Positions 26,421 through 35,099 of a stretch of 64,000 bases of DNA are shown here, piece by piece. Position 1 is the first letter of the stretch; the number at the start of each line of letters is the position of its first letter. This DNA comes from Nitrogeniibacter aestuarii (lineage in GTDB: Bacteria > Pseudomonadota > Gammaproteobacteria > Burkholderiales > Rhodocyclaceae). The position numbers were made by a program, and so were the translations under genes. Below the pieces are notes generated by a model. That model had not been told where the DNA came from and made no database searches. It was given only the letters and a program-made list of their open reading frames with translations. The stretch covers positions 434,001 through 498,000 of the forward strand of contig NZ_CP071321.1 of the NCBI RefSeq assembly GCF_017309585.1, in the 5' to 3' direction.

Positions 26421-27236
26421 TTATCGTTGATTTGCCTGTGGAACCGCCCATTTTCTGGGCATTTGACCGTCATATTCGATCATCTCAACGGGAATCGGAA
26501 GGAGTACGCCGCATGGTTGATCGCGCGCTTCCTTCCACACAGCGGGCATTCCCCCGAGAAACAGGGTGGCGACGTAGGCCTCCGCCGCTGTGCGATCGAG
26601 TTCAAGATCGACGCAGAAGGCAGCGACCATGGCGCCATAATTCATCTTCAGCGGCAGACCCTCGCGCGCCAGCAATTGCTCGAGACGGAAGGCGGTTTTC
26701 ACTGCGGCGCCTTTGTCCAGGCCAAGCGTGCCTGCCCGTTTCATGAGCGGGGCAATGCGTTCGTCTTCGGCCACGATCGGGCGGCCATAGCCGCCAAAAC
26801 GCAGCTTGCGTCGGCGATGGGCGCGCACGGCGGTACCCAGTTGTTCATCATCCTCGTGTGCATGCGCCCTGAGGAAGTCGTAGCACTCGAGAATCGGGCC
26901 CAGACCGTAGATGTGGGCGTCCGACGCGGCAATGGCTGCGCCAATGGCCAGGCCGGCCGAGGCGTGCGCGCTCCCTGCCAGTGCTGCGATCCGGTTGTTC
27001 CAGATGCGCGGATCGGCATAGCTGGTGTAGGTCCACACCGTCTCGAGCATTTCGATGGCCGCTGAGCTGAACTGCCTGCCGGTGAGCGAGAACAGATAGA
27101 GATCGAACCAGCTGCGCGTGCTCGCGTGATCATGCAGGGGGAGACCGCGAACACGTGCCCCGAGTCCCGGGAAGAATCCGCCTGCCTGTGTCACGACGTG
27201 GCCGATGGCGGCGTCGAAGTCCCTGGGTTCAGACAT
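26421..27236 (-). CDS. Citrate synthase/citryl-CoA lyase-like protein, divergent copy
   Basis: 271-residue member of the citrate synthase superfamily in its short, citryl-CoA-lyase-like form. ATG at 27236 is chosen (MSEPRDFD); the frame further upstream lies in the preceding gene. The region RIWNNRIAALAGSAHASAGLAIGAAIAASDAHIYG corresponds to the central conserved helices. The loop that normally reads GxGHP carries GYGRP (residues 149-153), so the usual catalytic His is replaced by Arg152. The C-terminal DLELDRTAAEAYVATLF resembles the citryl-CoA lyase tail. It overlaps the previous gene by 8 bases. It may be a non-catalytic partner of its paralogue. Confident on fold, not on reaction. Confidence 0.65.
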   Translation of the reverse strand: MSEPRDFDAAIGHVVTQAGGFFPGLGARVRGLPLHDHASTRSWFDLYLFSLTGRQFSSAAIEMLETVWTYTSYADPRIWNNRIAALAGSAHASAGLAIGAAIAASDAHIYGLGPILECYDFLRAHAHEDDEQLGTAVRAHRRRKLRFGGYGRPIVAEDERIAPLMKRAGTLGLDKGAAVKTAFRLEQLLAREGLPLKMNYGAMVAAFCVDLELDRTAAEAYVATLFLGGMPAVWKEARDQPCGVLLPIPVEMIEYDGQMPRKWAVPQANQR

Positions 27237-27999
27237 GGCCCGGCTCCGCGAGGGGGGCCTCGGAGAGGGTAAAGAAGGGAAAGTCCCGATACGACTTCCC
27301 GGATTGCTCGAGGGCATGTGCGAGTGCTCCTGGCAAGCGCAGCAGCAGATGGATCGCCTGGGCCTGTTCAGGGCTGAATCCCAGGTCGATACATGCAGCT
27401 GCCGCAACGCCGGAAAGGCTCAGACCGCGCCCGCAGTGGGCCGACAGCATGGGTTCGGCGTTGCGCAAGCACCTCAGGTGAGTCGCCAGCGGATTGAGGC
27501 ACAGCGCGTCGAGACATTGGCGTACGACCTCTGGCGTGAAGTGAAGCTGTGGCGAGAAGCCGGGCCAGGTGCCATCGGTGTCAGCCTGCTCCGCCAGGGC
27601 CGAGCTCAGTTGATCCGTATCGATGCCGGCGTCAGCCCATGCAGCCATGGCGCGGACCAGGTCTGCGCTGCCGCCCTGATCGCCACTGGCGACCGCAAGC
27701 GCGGCCATCAGGCTGGCTGCGGGGTGGGAGCCGCCGATGCCGCCGCACATGGCCGCGTGCACCATGGGGTCGCGGGGGCCTGGATTGGCCAGCGCAACGG
27801 CGAGCTGTTCGAACAGGGCGCGTTGTTGGGCCGTTGGCGGCTCGTGCGTGAACAGCAGCCAGATCAGGTCCGCCCAGCCTGCGTGCTTGATCAGGTCGTC
27901 AAAGTAGTCGAAGCCCGACAGGCGAATGGCGCGTGCAGCAAAAGGCGAGCGCGTATCGGGCGATTCATCCCATATGCGGGTCTTGATCGTCGGTGTCAT
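27229..27999 (-). CDS. Citryl-CoA lyase-like (citrate synthase superfamily) protein
   Basis: 256-residue protein paralogous to the next gene. The start at 27999 overlaps the TPP-enzyme stop by four bases, so the two are translationally coupled. It begins TRIWDESPDTRSPFA like a small citrate-synthase-type domain, has GGIGGSHPAAS (86-96) where the family has its central His-containing helix, and ends GVAAAACIDLGFSPEQAQAIHLLLRLPGALAHALEQ, a conserved tail. It lacks the GxGHP loop. It could act on a CoA or acyl intermediate made or used by the TPP enzyme. No specific reaction can be assigned. Confidence 0.68.
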   Translation of the reverse strand: MTPTIKTRIWDESPDTRSPFAARAIRLSGFDYFDDLIKHAGWADLIWLLFTHEPPTAQQRALFEQLAVALANPGPRDPMVHAAMCGGIGGSHPAASLMAALAVASGDQGGSADLVRAMAAWADAGIDTDQLSSALAEQADTDGTWPGFSPQLHFTPEVVRQCLDALCLNPLATHLRCLRNAEPMLSAHCGRGLSLSGVAAAACIDLGFSPEQAQAIHLLLRLPGALAHALEQSGKSYRDFPFFTLSEAPLAEPGHV

Positions 28000-29777
28000 T
28001 TCACGGTGCCCAGTGCCTCGAGACGCATGCGGATGGGCGGCTCCTGCTCCGCATCGATGCGTACATCCAGCAAGGTCGGCGCCGACTTGGCGAGCAGGCC
28101 GGGCAGGTCGAGCGCAGCCAGGTCGGCCTCGTTGCGCACCACGATGCTGTCGACCCCGAGTGCCTCGGCCTGCCGGGAAAAGTCCACGCCCGGCAACTGG
28201 AAACCAATGGGTTCGGCGCGCGCAAGACGCTGACCGTGTTTCACCATGCCCAGGGCGCCGTCGTTGAGCACGACGAAGATGATCGGCAGGCGTTCGGCTT
28301 GCGCCACCGTGATTTCCTGGCCGCTCATGAGATAGCTGCCGTCGCCCGTGATACACACGACGGGGCGTCCCCGGCGGGCCAGTGCGACGCCGATCGAGGC
28401 CCCGATGGCCCAGGCCATGGGGGCGAAGTCCATCAGCACGCGCAGCCAGCTGGCGGCCGGATTGCGACGGTAGCCCTTTTCAGCCGCTTCTGTGGCCGAG
28501 CGGCGGCGACAGTTCAGTTCAAGATGGTGAATGGCCCAGGCTGTCCCATTGCCCGGATCAGCCAGGAAATTCGTGGTTGGCGGACAGCGTTCCGAGAGGA
28601 CTTCCATCAGCACCTGGGGCCGGACGCCCGCAGCGATGGGCGGTGGGGTCGGGTTCAGGCGTGTGATCGCGGTGGGTGCCGGCGTCGGGGTGCGCATGAA
28701 TTGCTCGGGCAGGTACTGCAGCAGACGACGGGCGACACCCGCGGGTTGGCCCGGGACATGCAAGCGTGCCATGGCCGAGCGTTGCAGGTGCTCCGTTTCC
28801 GCATCCACGTGAATCAGGCGTCGATTGAGCAGGACGTTGCTCCAGCCAGCGCTGGTCCACTCGCCCATGCTGACGCCGACGGCCACGAGCAGGTCGGGCT
28901 CGGAGGCGAGCAGCGTGTGGGCCTGTTGGTGCCCGGCAAAACCGAAGACGCCGTGATATCCGGGATGGGCGGGATTGATGAAGCCCTTGGCATCCGGTGT
29001 GGTGACGAAGCGGGCGCCGAGTCGTTCGATGACCTGCATGAACAGGTCCACTGAACCACCACTGCCATGGCCGAGAACGAAGACGGGGTGTTGTGCGCGG
29101 AGCAGCTCGCGCGCCATTTCCTGAACGGCATCGTCGTCCACCAGCACAGCCGGGGTCAGCAAGCGTGTCAGGTTGGCAGCCGGCCCGGTCCAGCCTTCGT
29201 GGGCGTTGCTGCGCTGGATGTCGACCGGAATCGTGAGATGGGCGGCACCACGGTGCTGGGCTGCATAGGAGAGGGCGCCCACGATCTTCGGTTCCGCCTG
29301 TTCCGGATGAGAGATCATGGAGTTGTAGCCGGTGCAGTGGCGGAACATGCCCAGGGTGTTGATGCCGGTACAGCCGGATTCCTGCAGTGCGCGGCGGCCA
29401 AAGGCGGCGAGCTTGGGCTGGCCGGTGATGGCAAGCAAGGGAATGTCGTTGTCGTGAGCGCACGCCACCCCGGTGATCAGGTTGGTGGCACCGGGCCCGG
29501 AAGTGGCGATGCACACGCCGATCTTTCCGCTCTCGCGGGCATAGCCTTCGGCCATGTAGGCGGCACCGGCTTCATGGCGTGCGGTGATGACACGTGGACC
29601 CCGTTTGCGCTCGCTGCGCGCCAGAGCATTGTAGATGGGCTCGATCGCACCGCCGGGCACGCCGAAAACGTATTCCACGCCAATGGCTGCCAGGTGCGCG
29701 ATGATCAGATCGGCCACGTCGTCCGGGCGGCTGGCCTCTTCCGGGTGAACTAATGCGTTGGGCGTAGGGCGGTCCAT
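27996..29777 (-). CDS. TPP-dependent enzyme (acetolactate synthase/decarboxylase family)
   Basis: 593-residue thiamine-diphosphate enzyme of the POX/ALS family. The N-terminal PYR domain has the cofactor-activating Glu69 in ARHEAGAAYMAEGYAR; a central domain with VLGHGSGGSVDLF follows. The C-terminal PP domain has the metal motif GDGSYLMSGQ...LNDGALGM. Acetolactate synthase, sulfoacetaldehyde acetyltransferase, benzoylformate decarboxylase and oxalyl-CoA decarboxylase share this design. The pairing with two citryl-CoA-lyase-like proteins instead of a regulatory IlvN subunit makes a branched-chain role unlikely. SD AGGA is 9 bases before the ATG. Substrate unknown. Confidence 0.8.
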   Translation of the reverse strand: MDRPTPNALVHPEEASRPDDVADLIIAHLAAIGVEYVFGVPGGAIEPIYNALARSERKRGPRVITARHEAGAAYMAEGYARESGKIGVCIATSGPGATNLITGVACAHDNDIPLLAITGQPKLAAFGRRALQESGCTGINTLGMFRHCTGYNSMISHPEQAEPKIVGALSYAAQHRGAAHLTIPVDIQRSNAHEGWTGPAANLTRLLTPAVLVDDDAVQEMARELLRAQHPVFVLGHGSGGSVDLFMQVIERLGARFVTTPDAKGFINPAHPGYHGVFGFAGHQQAHTLLASEPDLLVAVGVSMGEWTSAGWSNVLLNRRLIHVDAETEHLQRSAMARLHVPGQPAGVARRLLQYLPEQFMRTPTPAPTAITRLNPTPPPIAAGVRPQVLMEVLSERCPPTTNFLADPGNGTAWAIHHLELNCRRRSATEAAEKGYRRNPAASWLRVLMDFAPMAWAIGASIGVALARRGRPVVCITGDGSYLMSGQEITVAQAERLPIIFVVLNDGALGMVKHGQRLARAEPIGFQLPGVDFSRQAEALGVDSIVVRNEADLAALDLPGLLAKSAPTLLDVRIDAEQEPPIRMRLEALGTVK

Positions 29778-29819
29778 ATTTGATTTTCCTGTGTTTTAGC
29801 GTTCTCAGGTGTTTCCGGT

Positions 29820-29839
29820 CTTATGTCAAAAGGCATAAG
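29820..29839 (-). promoter_or_regulatory. Inverted repeat over a TTGACA -35 box of the TPP-enzyme operon
   Basis: CTTATG and CATAAG form a 6-bp inverted repeat with an 8-base spacer. It overlaps a perfect minus-strand TTGACA at 29829-29824. A matching -10 is not clear (GAGAAC at 17 bases). The arrangement suits a dimeric regulator. The stretch 29778-30130 otherwise holds only two terminators and no supportable gene. Confidence 0.4.
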
Positions 29840-29999
29840 TAGGCAGCTCGGGGCTGAGGTATTCCGGAGGCGCCGCTGCGCAACGTAATTCAGGGCAAAT
29901 ATGACAGCCGTGCGGTTTTCAACAGCTGGTACACATCGAGATACAAACCGATGTCATGTTGTGATCTATTCCGCATGTGACGCGGAAGTATGACGACGA

Positions 30000-30023
30000 C
30001 AAAAAAGCCGCGAGGCGGCTGTT
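30000..30023 (-). terminator. Second rho-independent terminator after the PEP-CTERM gene
   Basis: Minus-strand stem AGCCGC/GCGGCT with a 3-base loop, followed by six T residues. It lies 60 bases beyond the first terminator (30083-30116) in the same direction, so it is probably a backup end. Confidence 0.7.
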
Positions 30024-30082
30024 TGATGGTCGAGCACGCTGGAAAGGGTGCGCGTAGTGGGGGGTGTTCAGAGATGAAGGCG

Positions 30083-30116
30083 AAAAAAAACCGGGGTGCC
30101 ATGCACCCCGGTTTTT
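30083..30116 (-). terminator. Strong rho-independent terminator of the PEP-CTERM gene
   Basis: Palindrome with arms ACCGGGGTGC/GCACCCCGGT (a 2-base centre, possibly a 4-base loop), with A-runs before and T-runs after on either strand. It sits 14 bases after the PEP-CTERM stop on the minus strand. Confidence 0.9.
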
Positions 30117-30130
30117 CTGTCGGAAGCGGC

Positions 30131-30847
30131 TTACTGCTTCTTGCGACGCAGGCTCATCAGGCCAAGGCCGAGACCGGCGAGCAGCAGGGAGGTGGGCTCC
30201 GGAATCGGGTTGGTCACCACGATTTGGCCAACGTCACCAATCACCATGTCGTCGAACGCGAAGGTGTCACCACCGCCCGCATTGGCGAAGCTGATTGCGG
30301 TGTAGCTGTTGGTATCGTCGATGATGCCCCAGAACAGCGTGGCCTGGTCCGTGTTGCCGATGTTCAGGGAATGCGGCACGGTGAATTCGGTTTCAACGCC
30401 GTTGATGTCGGTGAGGGTCAGCGTCATCTGGCTGGTCACGAAGTCACCGATGTCGATGCCGTTGAAGCCGAAGGCGCTGACAGCCGTCGCGAAGCTGATG
30501 GTGAAGTTGCCGGTCGAAGCCGTGATGTAGTTGGTGCCGGAGGTGGCAAAACGACCGGTGCTCGGTGAGGTGGCCAGACCGATGCTACCGGCGAGGGTGG
30601 CGTCCAGCGGCGTGGTGGTACCCGGGAACTGGAAGCTGAACGGCTGAACGCCGGTCAGGGCTTCGAAGTCCTGGTTGCCGACGCCGCTCAGACCGCTCAG
30701 GAAGCTGGCGCGAGCTGCGGTGGAGTTGGGGCCGAGTACACCGGCGGTGGTGGGGTCTTCACCGAAAAAGGTGGAGAGCGCGGCATTTGCCGACACGGAC
30801 ATTGAAGCCAGTGCAACGGCTGCGGCGAGGGTCTTGATGTTCATCAT
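30131..30847 (-). CDS. PEP-CTERM sorting-domain exported protein
   Basis: 238-residue secreted protein. Signal peptide at 1-22 (MNIKTLAAAVALASMSVSANAA). A mature beta-rich domain is followed by the exosortase sorting tag: IPEPTSLLLAGLGL and then a basic RRKKQ end. The central region contains many Thr, Ser and Gly, as is usual for exopolysaccharide-associated PEP-CTERM proteins. No function can be assigned beyond surface or matrix location. Export would need an exosortase elsewhere in the genome. GGAG precedes the ATG, and a second ATG follows at 30844. A sigma-54-type promoter lies upstream, and a double terminator follows. Confidence 0.9.
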   Translation of the reverse strand: MMNIKTLAAAVALASMSVSANAALSTFFGEDPTTAGVLGPNSTAARASFLSGLSGVGNQDFEALTGVQPFSFQFPGTTTPLDATLAGSIGLATSPSTGRFATSGTNYITASTGNFTISFATAVSAFGFNGIDIGDFVTSQMTLTLTDINGVETEFTVPHSLNIGNTDQATLFWGIIDDTNSYTAISFANAGGGDTFAFDDMVIGDVGQIVVTNPIPEPTSLLLAGLGLGLMSLRRKKQ

Positions 30848-30907
30848 GTTGAGCTCCGTGAGGATTGGGAATTGACTTTAAAACCGCGAAGCGGACACAG
30901 ACGTGTC

Positions 30908-30923
30908 AGCAAATGGTGTGCCC
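30908..30923 (-). promoter_or_regulatory. Sigma-54 (RpoN) promoter upstream of the PEP-CTERM gene
   Basis: Minus-strand GGGCAC-ACCAT-TTGCT matches the -24/-12 consensus TGGCAC-N5-TTGCW at ten of eleven positions, with the essential GG and GC present at the right spacing. Transcription would start near 30896, about 50 bases before the ATG. RpoN control by the PrsK/PrsR pair is known for PEP-CTERM genes, which supports this. Confidence 0.7.
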
Positions 30924-31022
30924 ATTCTCGAAGGGGTTTGTTTTTAAAGACAATTCGTCGGAAGTCAAGATAATGACAAATGCAACTTGTTAAATTTTCT
31001 GACAGATTCCCATGTCGATGGA

Positions 31023-31053
31023 ATGTTCGCTGCCGAACCTCGGCAGCGAACAT
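31023..31053 (-). terminator. Hairpin after the FAD/Fe-S oxidoreductase
   Basis: A perfect 14-bp stem (ATGTTCGCTGCCGA and its complement) with a 3-base loop starts 9 bases after the stop at 31062. No T-run follows, so it may act as a processing barrier or need a factor. It also ends the gene before the PEP-CTERM promoter. Confidence 0.55.
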
Positions 31054-31061
31054 CAAAGCCA

Positions 31062-34000
31062 TCAGAGCAGGACGCGCTCGATCCCGCCCCGGTTGGCCTG
31101 TTGCACGTACTCGGGCATCCAGTTCTCGCCGAGAATGTGCTTGGCGACCTCGACCACGATGTAATCGGCTTCCACATTGCCGTCGTCGCTGTAACGGGAC
31201 AGACCCTGCAGGCAACTCGGGCAGGAGGTGAGCACCTTCACCGGGGCGGTGGCAGCGCCCTCGCGCAGCGCCTCGGCGCCGGCTTCGATCTCCTGCTGCT
31301 TGCGGAAGCGTACCTGTGTAGAGATGTCAGGCCGTGCGACGGCCAGGGTGCCGGATTCGCCGCAGCAGCGATCGTTCAGGTCCACGCGCGTGCCCATGAG
31401 CTGGTTGGCCACCTTGATGCCCGAATGGATCTTCATCGGGGTGTGGCAGGGCTCGTGGTACATGTACTTGGTGCCGCTCACGCCTTCGAGCTTCACGCCT
31501 TTCTCCATGAGGTATTCATGGATGTCGATCAGGCGGCAACCCGGGAAGATCTTCTCGAACTGGTACTTCTGCAGCTGATCCATGCAGGTGCCGCAGGAGA
31601 CCACCACGGTCTTGATGTCCAGGTAGTTGAGCGTGTTGGCGACCCGGTGGAAGAGCACCCGGTTGTCAGTGGTGATCTTCTGACCCTTGTCCTCTTCGCC
31701 GGCGGCGGTCTGCGGGTAGCCGCAGCACAGGTAGCCCGGGGGCAGCACCGTGGTGGCGCCGACGTGATAGAGCATGGCCTGGGTGGCCAGGCCCACCTGA
31801 CCGAACAGGCGCTCTGAACCACAGCCAGGAAAGTAGAACACCGCCTCGGAGTCGTCGCGCTTGACCTGCGGATTGCGGATCACCGGGATGACGGTGTCGT
31901 CCTCGATGTCCAGCAGGGCACGGCTGGTGCGCTTGGGCAGGTTGCCGGGCATGGGCTTGTTGATGAAGTGGATCACCTGCTCCTTGAGCGGCGCCTTGCG
32001 CAGGGTCGCGGGCGGCTGTTCCACCTGCGGCTGCACCAGCCCGAAAGACTTGGCCGTCTTGTGCGCCCAGCGCTGGGCCTTGTAGCCCCACTCGATCATG
32101 CCCTTGCGGATGATCTTGATGGTGGTCGGGTCCTTGACGGTGAGGAAGGCCATGGCGGCCGCCTTGCCCGGATTGAAGGACTTCTTGCCCTGCTTGCGCA
32201 GCAGGTTGCGCATCTTGATCGACACGTCGCCGAAGTCGATATCCACCGGACAGGGTTTCTCGCACTTGTGGCACACCGTGCAGTGGTCGGCCACGTCCTC
32301 GAACTCCGCCCAATGCGCCAGCGAGACGCCCCGGCGGGTCTGCTCTTCGTACAGGAAGGCTTCGATCAGCGACGAGGTGGACAGGATCTTGTTGCGCGGG
32401 CTGTAGAGCAGGTTGGCGCGCGGCACGTGGGTCGAGCACACCGGCTTGCACTTGCCGCAACGCAGGCAGTCCTTGATGTCGTGGGCGATCTCGCCCACAT
32501 CGGTCTGCTCCATGATGAGCGACTCGTGCCCCATGAGGCCGAAGCTCGGCGTGTAGGCCCGCGCCAGGTTGGCGCCGCGCTGCAGCTTGCCACGGTTGAA
32601 GCGGCCGTCCGGGTCCACCTTCTGCTTGTAGTCCCAGTAATTGGCCATTTCCTCGTCGGTGAGGAAGTCCAGCTTGGTGATGCCGATACCGTGCTCGCCG
32701 GAAATGACCCCGTCGAGGGCTCGGGCGATGCCCATGATGCGCTCCACGGTCTCTTCGGCCATGCGCAGCATGGCGTAGTTGTCGGAGTTGACCGGGATGT
32801 TGGTGTGCACGTTGCCGTCGCCCGCGTGCATGTGCAGCGCCACGAACAGGCGACCGCGCAGCACCCGGTCGTGGGTGGCGTCGATGAGCTCACGCACCGG
32901 CTTGTACAGATCGCCGTCGAACACCTTCATCAGGCGCGCGCGCAGTTCGGTCTTCCACGAGGTGCGCACCGAGTAGTCCTGCAAGCGGTGGAACAGCACC
33001 GGGTCGGTGGCCGTGTTGGTCAGCTCGCCGGCTTCGATGCCGTATTCGCCGAACTGGTTTTCAGCCTGCGGCAGCGGCATGTCGAGGTTGTCGAGCAGCC
33101 ACTGCCAGCGGCGGCCCACGTTGGTTACGTACTGGAGCGCGGACTGCTGGCGGTCACCGATGAGTTCCGCGGCTTCCAGATCGGCATCCTGCGTGTTCAG
33201 TGGCAGGTCGCCGGACAGGGCGTCGATCAGCGCATCGCACAGTTCCAGCTTGTTGCGCGTGGACAGCTCGATGTTGATGCGTTCGATGGCATCGCAGTAG
33301 TCGCCCATGCGCGGCAGCGGAATCACCACGTCTTCGTTGATCTTGAAGGCGTTGGTGTGTCGCGAGATGGCGGCGGTGCGCGAGCGGTCGAGCCAGAACT
33401 TCTTGCGCTGTTCGTCGGAGACGGCGATGAAGCCTTCCGAACCGCGTGCGTTGGTCATGCGGATGACTTCCGACGCCGCCTTCATGACGGCGTCTTCATC
33501 ATGGCCGACGATGTCGCCGATCAGCACCATCTTCGGGCGGCCGTGGCGCTTGGCCTTGGTGGCGTAGCCAACGGCTTTCACGTAGCGCTCGTCCAGGTGC
33601 TCCAGACCCGCCAGCTGCACGCCCAGCCCGTGGCCTTCGCCCCCCGGCTTGAAGAAGTCGGTGATCTCGACGATGGCCGGCACGGCTTCGCGCACCTGGC
33701 CGAAGAACTCCAGACACACGGTGCGGGTCACCGGCGGCATCTTGTGGAGCACCCAGCGCGAGGCCACGATGATGCCGTCGGTGCCTTCCTTCTGCACGCC
33801 CGGCACGCCGCCGAGGAACTTGTCGGTCACGTCCTTGCCCAGGCCGTCCTTGCGACAGGCCGCGCCCGGCATCTGGAGCACTTCTTCAGACAGCTGCTTG
33901 CGGCCCGAGGCGTCGAAGCGGCGCAGGCGGAAATGCACGGTGTCCTGCTCGTGGATCTTGCCGTAATTGTGGTTGAGGCGCTCGACCTCCAGCCAGTTGC

Positions 34001-34949
34001 CGTCCGGCGTGACCATCTTCCACCAGGCCAGGTTGTCCAGCGCAGTGCCCCACAGCACGGCCTTCTTGCCGCCGGCATTCATGGCGATGTTGCCGCCGAT
34101 ACAGGAGGCCGAGGCCGAGGTCGGATCCACCGCGAACACGCGGCCAGCTGCAGTTGCGGCTTCAGCCACACGGGCCGTCACCACGCCGGCGCCGGTGCGG
34201 ATGGTGGCATAGGGCGCATCCATCGGGCCGTCGATGCCCGGCAGGACCACGTCTTCGACCGGGCCGATATCGATGAGCTTTTCGGTGTTGATGACCACCG
34301 ACTTCGGGTCCATCGGGATCGCGCCGCCGGTGTAGCCGGTGCCACCTCCGCGCGGGATGATGGTCAGGCCCAGTTCGATACAGTCGCGCACCAGATGGCC
34401 GATCTCGTCCTCGGTGTCCGGATAGAGGACCACGAAGGGGTATTCCACGCGCCAGTCGGTGGCGTCGGTTACGTGCGAGACGCGAGCGTGACCGTCGAAG
34501 CAGATGTTGTCCTTGCGGGTGTGGCGCGAGAGCACGCGCATGGCCTGCTTGCGCAGATCCAGCGTTTCCTGGAACTGCATCTCGAAGCGGGCGATGGCGT
34601 TGGAGGCCGCCTGCACCAGCGTTTCGACCTTGGCGCTGCGCTCCACGTCGTCGGATTGCGACTCGACGCGACGCTTCTCCACCTCGGCCAGACGGTGGCG
34701 CAGGGCGCCGACCAGGGCATCGCGGCGATTGCGGTTGTCCAGCAGATCGTCCAGCAGGTAGGGGTTGCGCTGCACCACCCAGATGTCGCCGAGCACCTCG
34801 TAGAGCATGCGGGCGGAGCGGCCGGTCACGCGTTCGGCGCGCAGATCGTCCAGCGCCTGCCAGCTTTCTTCGCCGAGCAGACGGATGACAATCTCGCGAT
34901 CGGAATACGAGGTGTAGTTGTACGGAATTTCGCGCAGGCGTTGAGTCAT
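31062..34949 (-). CDS. Giant FAD-linked oxidase / Fe-S (GlcD-GlcF-like) fusion, DUF3683 type
   Basis: 1295-residue fusion. Residues about 1-150 are a helical DUF3683-type region. An FAD-binding type 4 domain follows (PRGGGTGYTGGAIPMD, then GGNIAMNAGGKKAV), with an FAD-oxidase C-terminal domain ending near HMHAGDGNVHTNIPV and GEHGIGITKLDFL. A 2[4Fe-4S] ferredoxin region has CLRCGKCKPVC and CTVCHKCEKPCPVD. Two CCG domains come last (FPGCGSERLFG, GYLCCGYPQ, VVSCGTCMD, EPCHTP, CCGESGT, SCPSC). The whole resembles glycolate oxidase GlcD-GlcF or D-lactate dehydrogenase joined in one chain. It probably oxidises a 2-hydroxy acid and passes electrons to quinone. Substrate unknown. Confidence 0.85.
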   Translation of the reverse strand: MTQRLREIPYNYTSYSDREIVIRLLGEESWQALDDLRAERVTGRSARMLYEVLGDIWVVQRNPYLLDDLLDNRNRRDALVGALRHRLAEVEKRRVESQSDDVERSAKVETLVQAASNAIARFEMQFQETLDLRKQAMRVLSRHTRKDNICFDGHARVSHVTDATDWRVEYPFVVLYPDTEDEIGHLVRDCIELGLTIIPRGGGTGYTGGAIPMDPKSVVINTEKLIDIGPVEDVVLPGIDGPMDAPYATIRTGAGVVTARVAEAATAAGRVFAVDPTSASASCIGGNIAMNAGGKKAVLWGTALDNLAWWKMVTPDGNWLEVERLNHNYGKIHEQDTVHFRLRRFDASGRKQLSEEVLQMPGAACRKDGLGKDVTDKFLGGVPGVQKEGTDGIIVASRWVLHKMPPVTRTVCLEFFGQVREAVPAIVEITDFFKPGGEGHGLGVQLAGLEHLDERYVKAVGYATKAKRHGRPKMVLIGDIVGHDEDAVMKAASEVIRMTNARGSEGFIAVSDEQRKKFWLDRSRTAAISRHTNAFKINEDVVIPLPRMGDYCDAIERINIELSTRNKLELCDALIDALSGDLPLNTQDADLEAAELIGDRQQSALQYVTNVGRRWQWLLDNLDMPLPQAENQFGEYGIEAGELTNTATDPVLFHRLQDYSVRTSWKTELRARLMKVFDGDLYKPVRELIDATHDRVLRGRLFVALHMHAGDGNVHTNIPVNSDNYAMLRMAEETVERIMGIARALDGVISGEHGIGITKLDFLTDEEMANYWDYKQKVDPDGRFNRGKLQRGANLARAYTPSFGLMGHESLIMEQTDVGEIAHDIKDCLRCGKCKPVCSTHVPRANLLYSPRNKILSTSSLIEAFLYEEQTRRGVSLAHWAEFEDVADHCTVCHKCEKPCPVDIDFGDVSIKMRNLLRKQGKKSFNPGKAAAMAFLTVKDPTTIKIIRKGMIEWGYKAQRWAHKTAKSFGLVQPQVEQPPATLRKAPLKEQVIHFINKPMPGNLPKRTSRALLDIEDDTVIPVIRNPQVKRDDSEAVFYFPGCGSERLFGQVGLATQAMLYHVGATTVLPPGYLCCGYPQTAAGEEDKGQKITTDNRVLFHRVANTLNYLDIKTVVVSCGTCMDQLQKYQFEKIFPGCRLIDIHEYLMEKGVKLEGVSGTKYMYHEPCHTPMKIHSGIKVANQLMGTRVDLNDRCCGESGTLAVARPDISTQVRFRKQQEIEAGAEALREGAATAPVKVLTSCPSCLQGLSRYSDDGNVEADYIVVEVAKHILGENWMPEYVQQANRGGIERVLL

Positions 34950-35020
34950 GGTGGGGCGCTAGCGGTTCTTCGCGGGGAAACGTTCGATTCTATCAATGTG
35001 CGGCGCAACATGCAGCCACA

Positions 35021-35049
35021 ACAAGACCTTACGACGGCGCGGGTCTTGT
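35021..35049 (-). terminator. Hairpin downstream of the histidine kinase gene
   Basis: Arms ACAAGACC/GGTCTTGT (8 bp) with a 13-base loop lie between the sensor kinase stop (35100) and the FAD oxidase start (34949) on the minus strand. No T-run follows. Moderate terminator candidate. Confidence 0.35.
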
Positions 35050-35099
35050 CGCATCCGGCCCCGCCATCGCAGTCTCAGGGCGTTTGAGGGGCTGATGGT

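Noticed and set aside
27996..29777. Calling the TPP enzyme a branched-chain acetolactate synthase (IlvB)
   Set aside because: No IlvN-type regulatory subunit gene follows, and the partner genes are citryl-CoA-lyase-like. Only the family is supportable.
29890..30102. 70-codon open frame on the minus strand
   Set aside because: It spans both terminators after the PEP-CTERM gene, so it is most likely not translated.
31968..35087. 1039-codon open frame on the plus strand
   Set aside because: Antisense to the FAD/Fe-S oxidoreductase. GC-rich codon use in the real gene leaves the opposite frame open. The translation has no recognisable domain and no good start signal.
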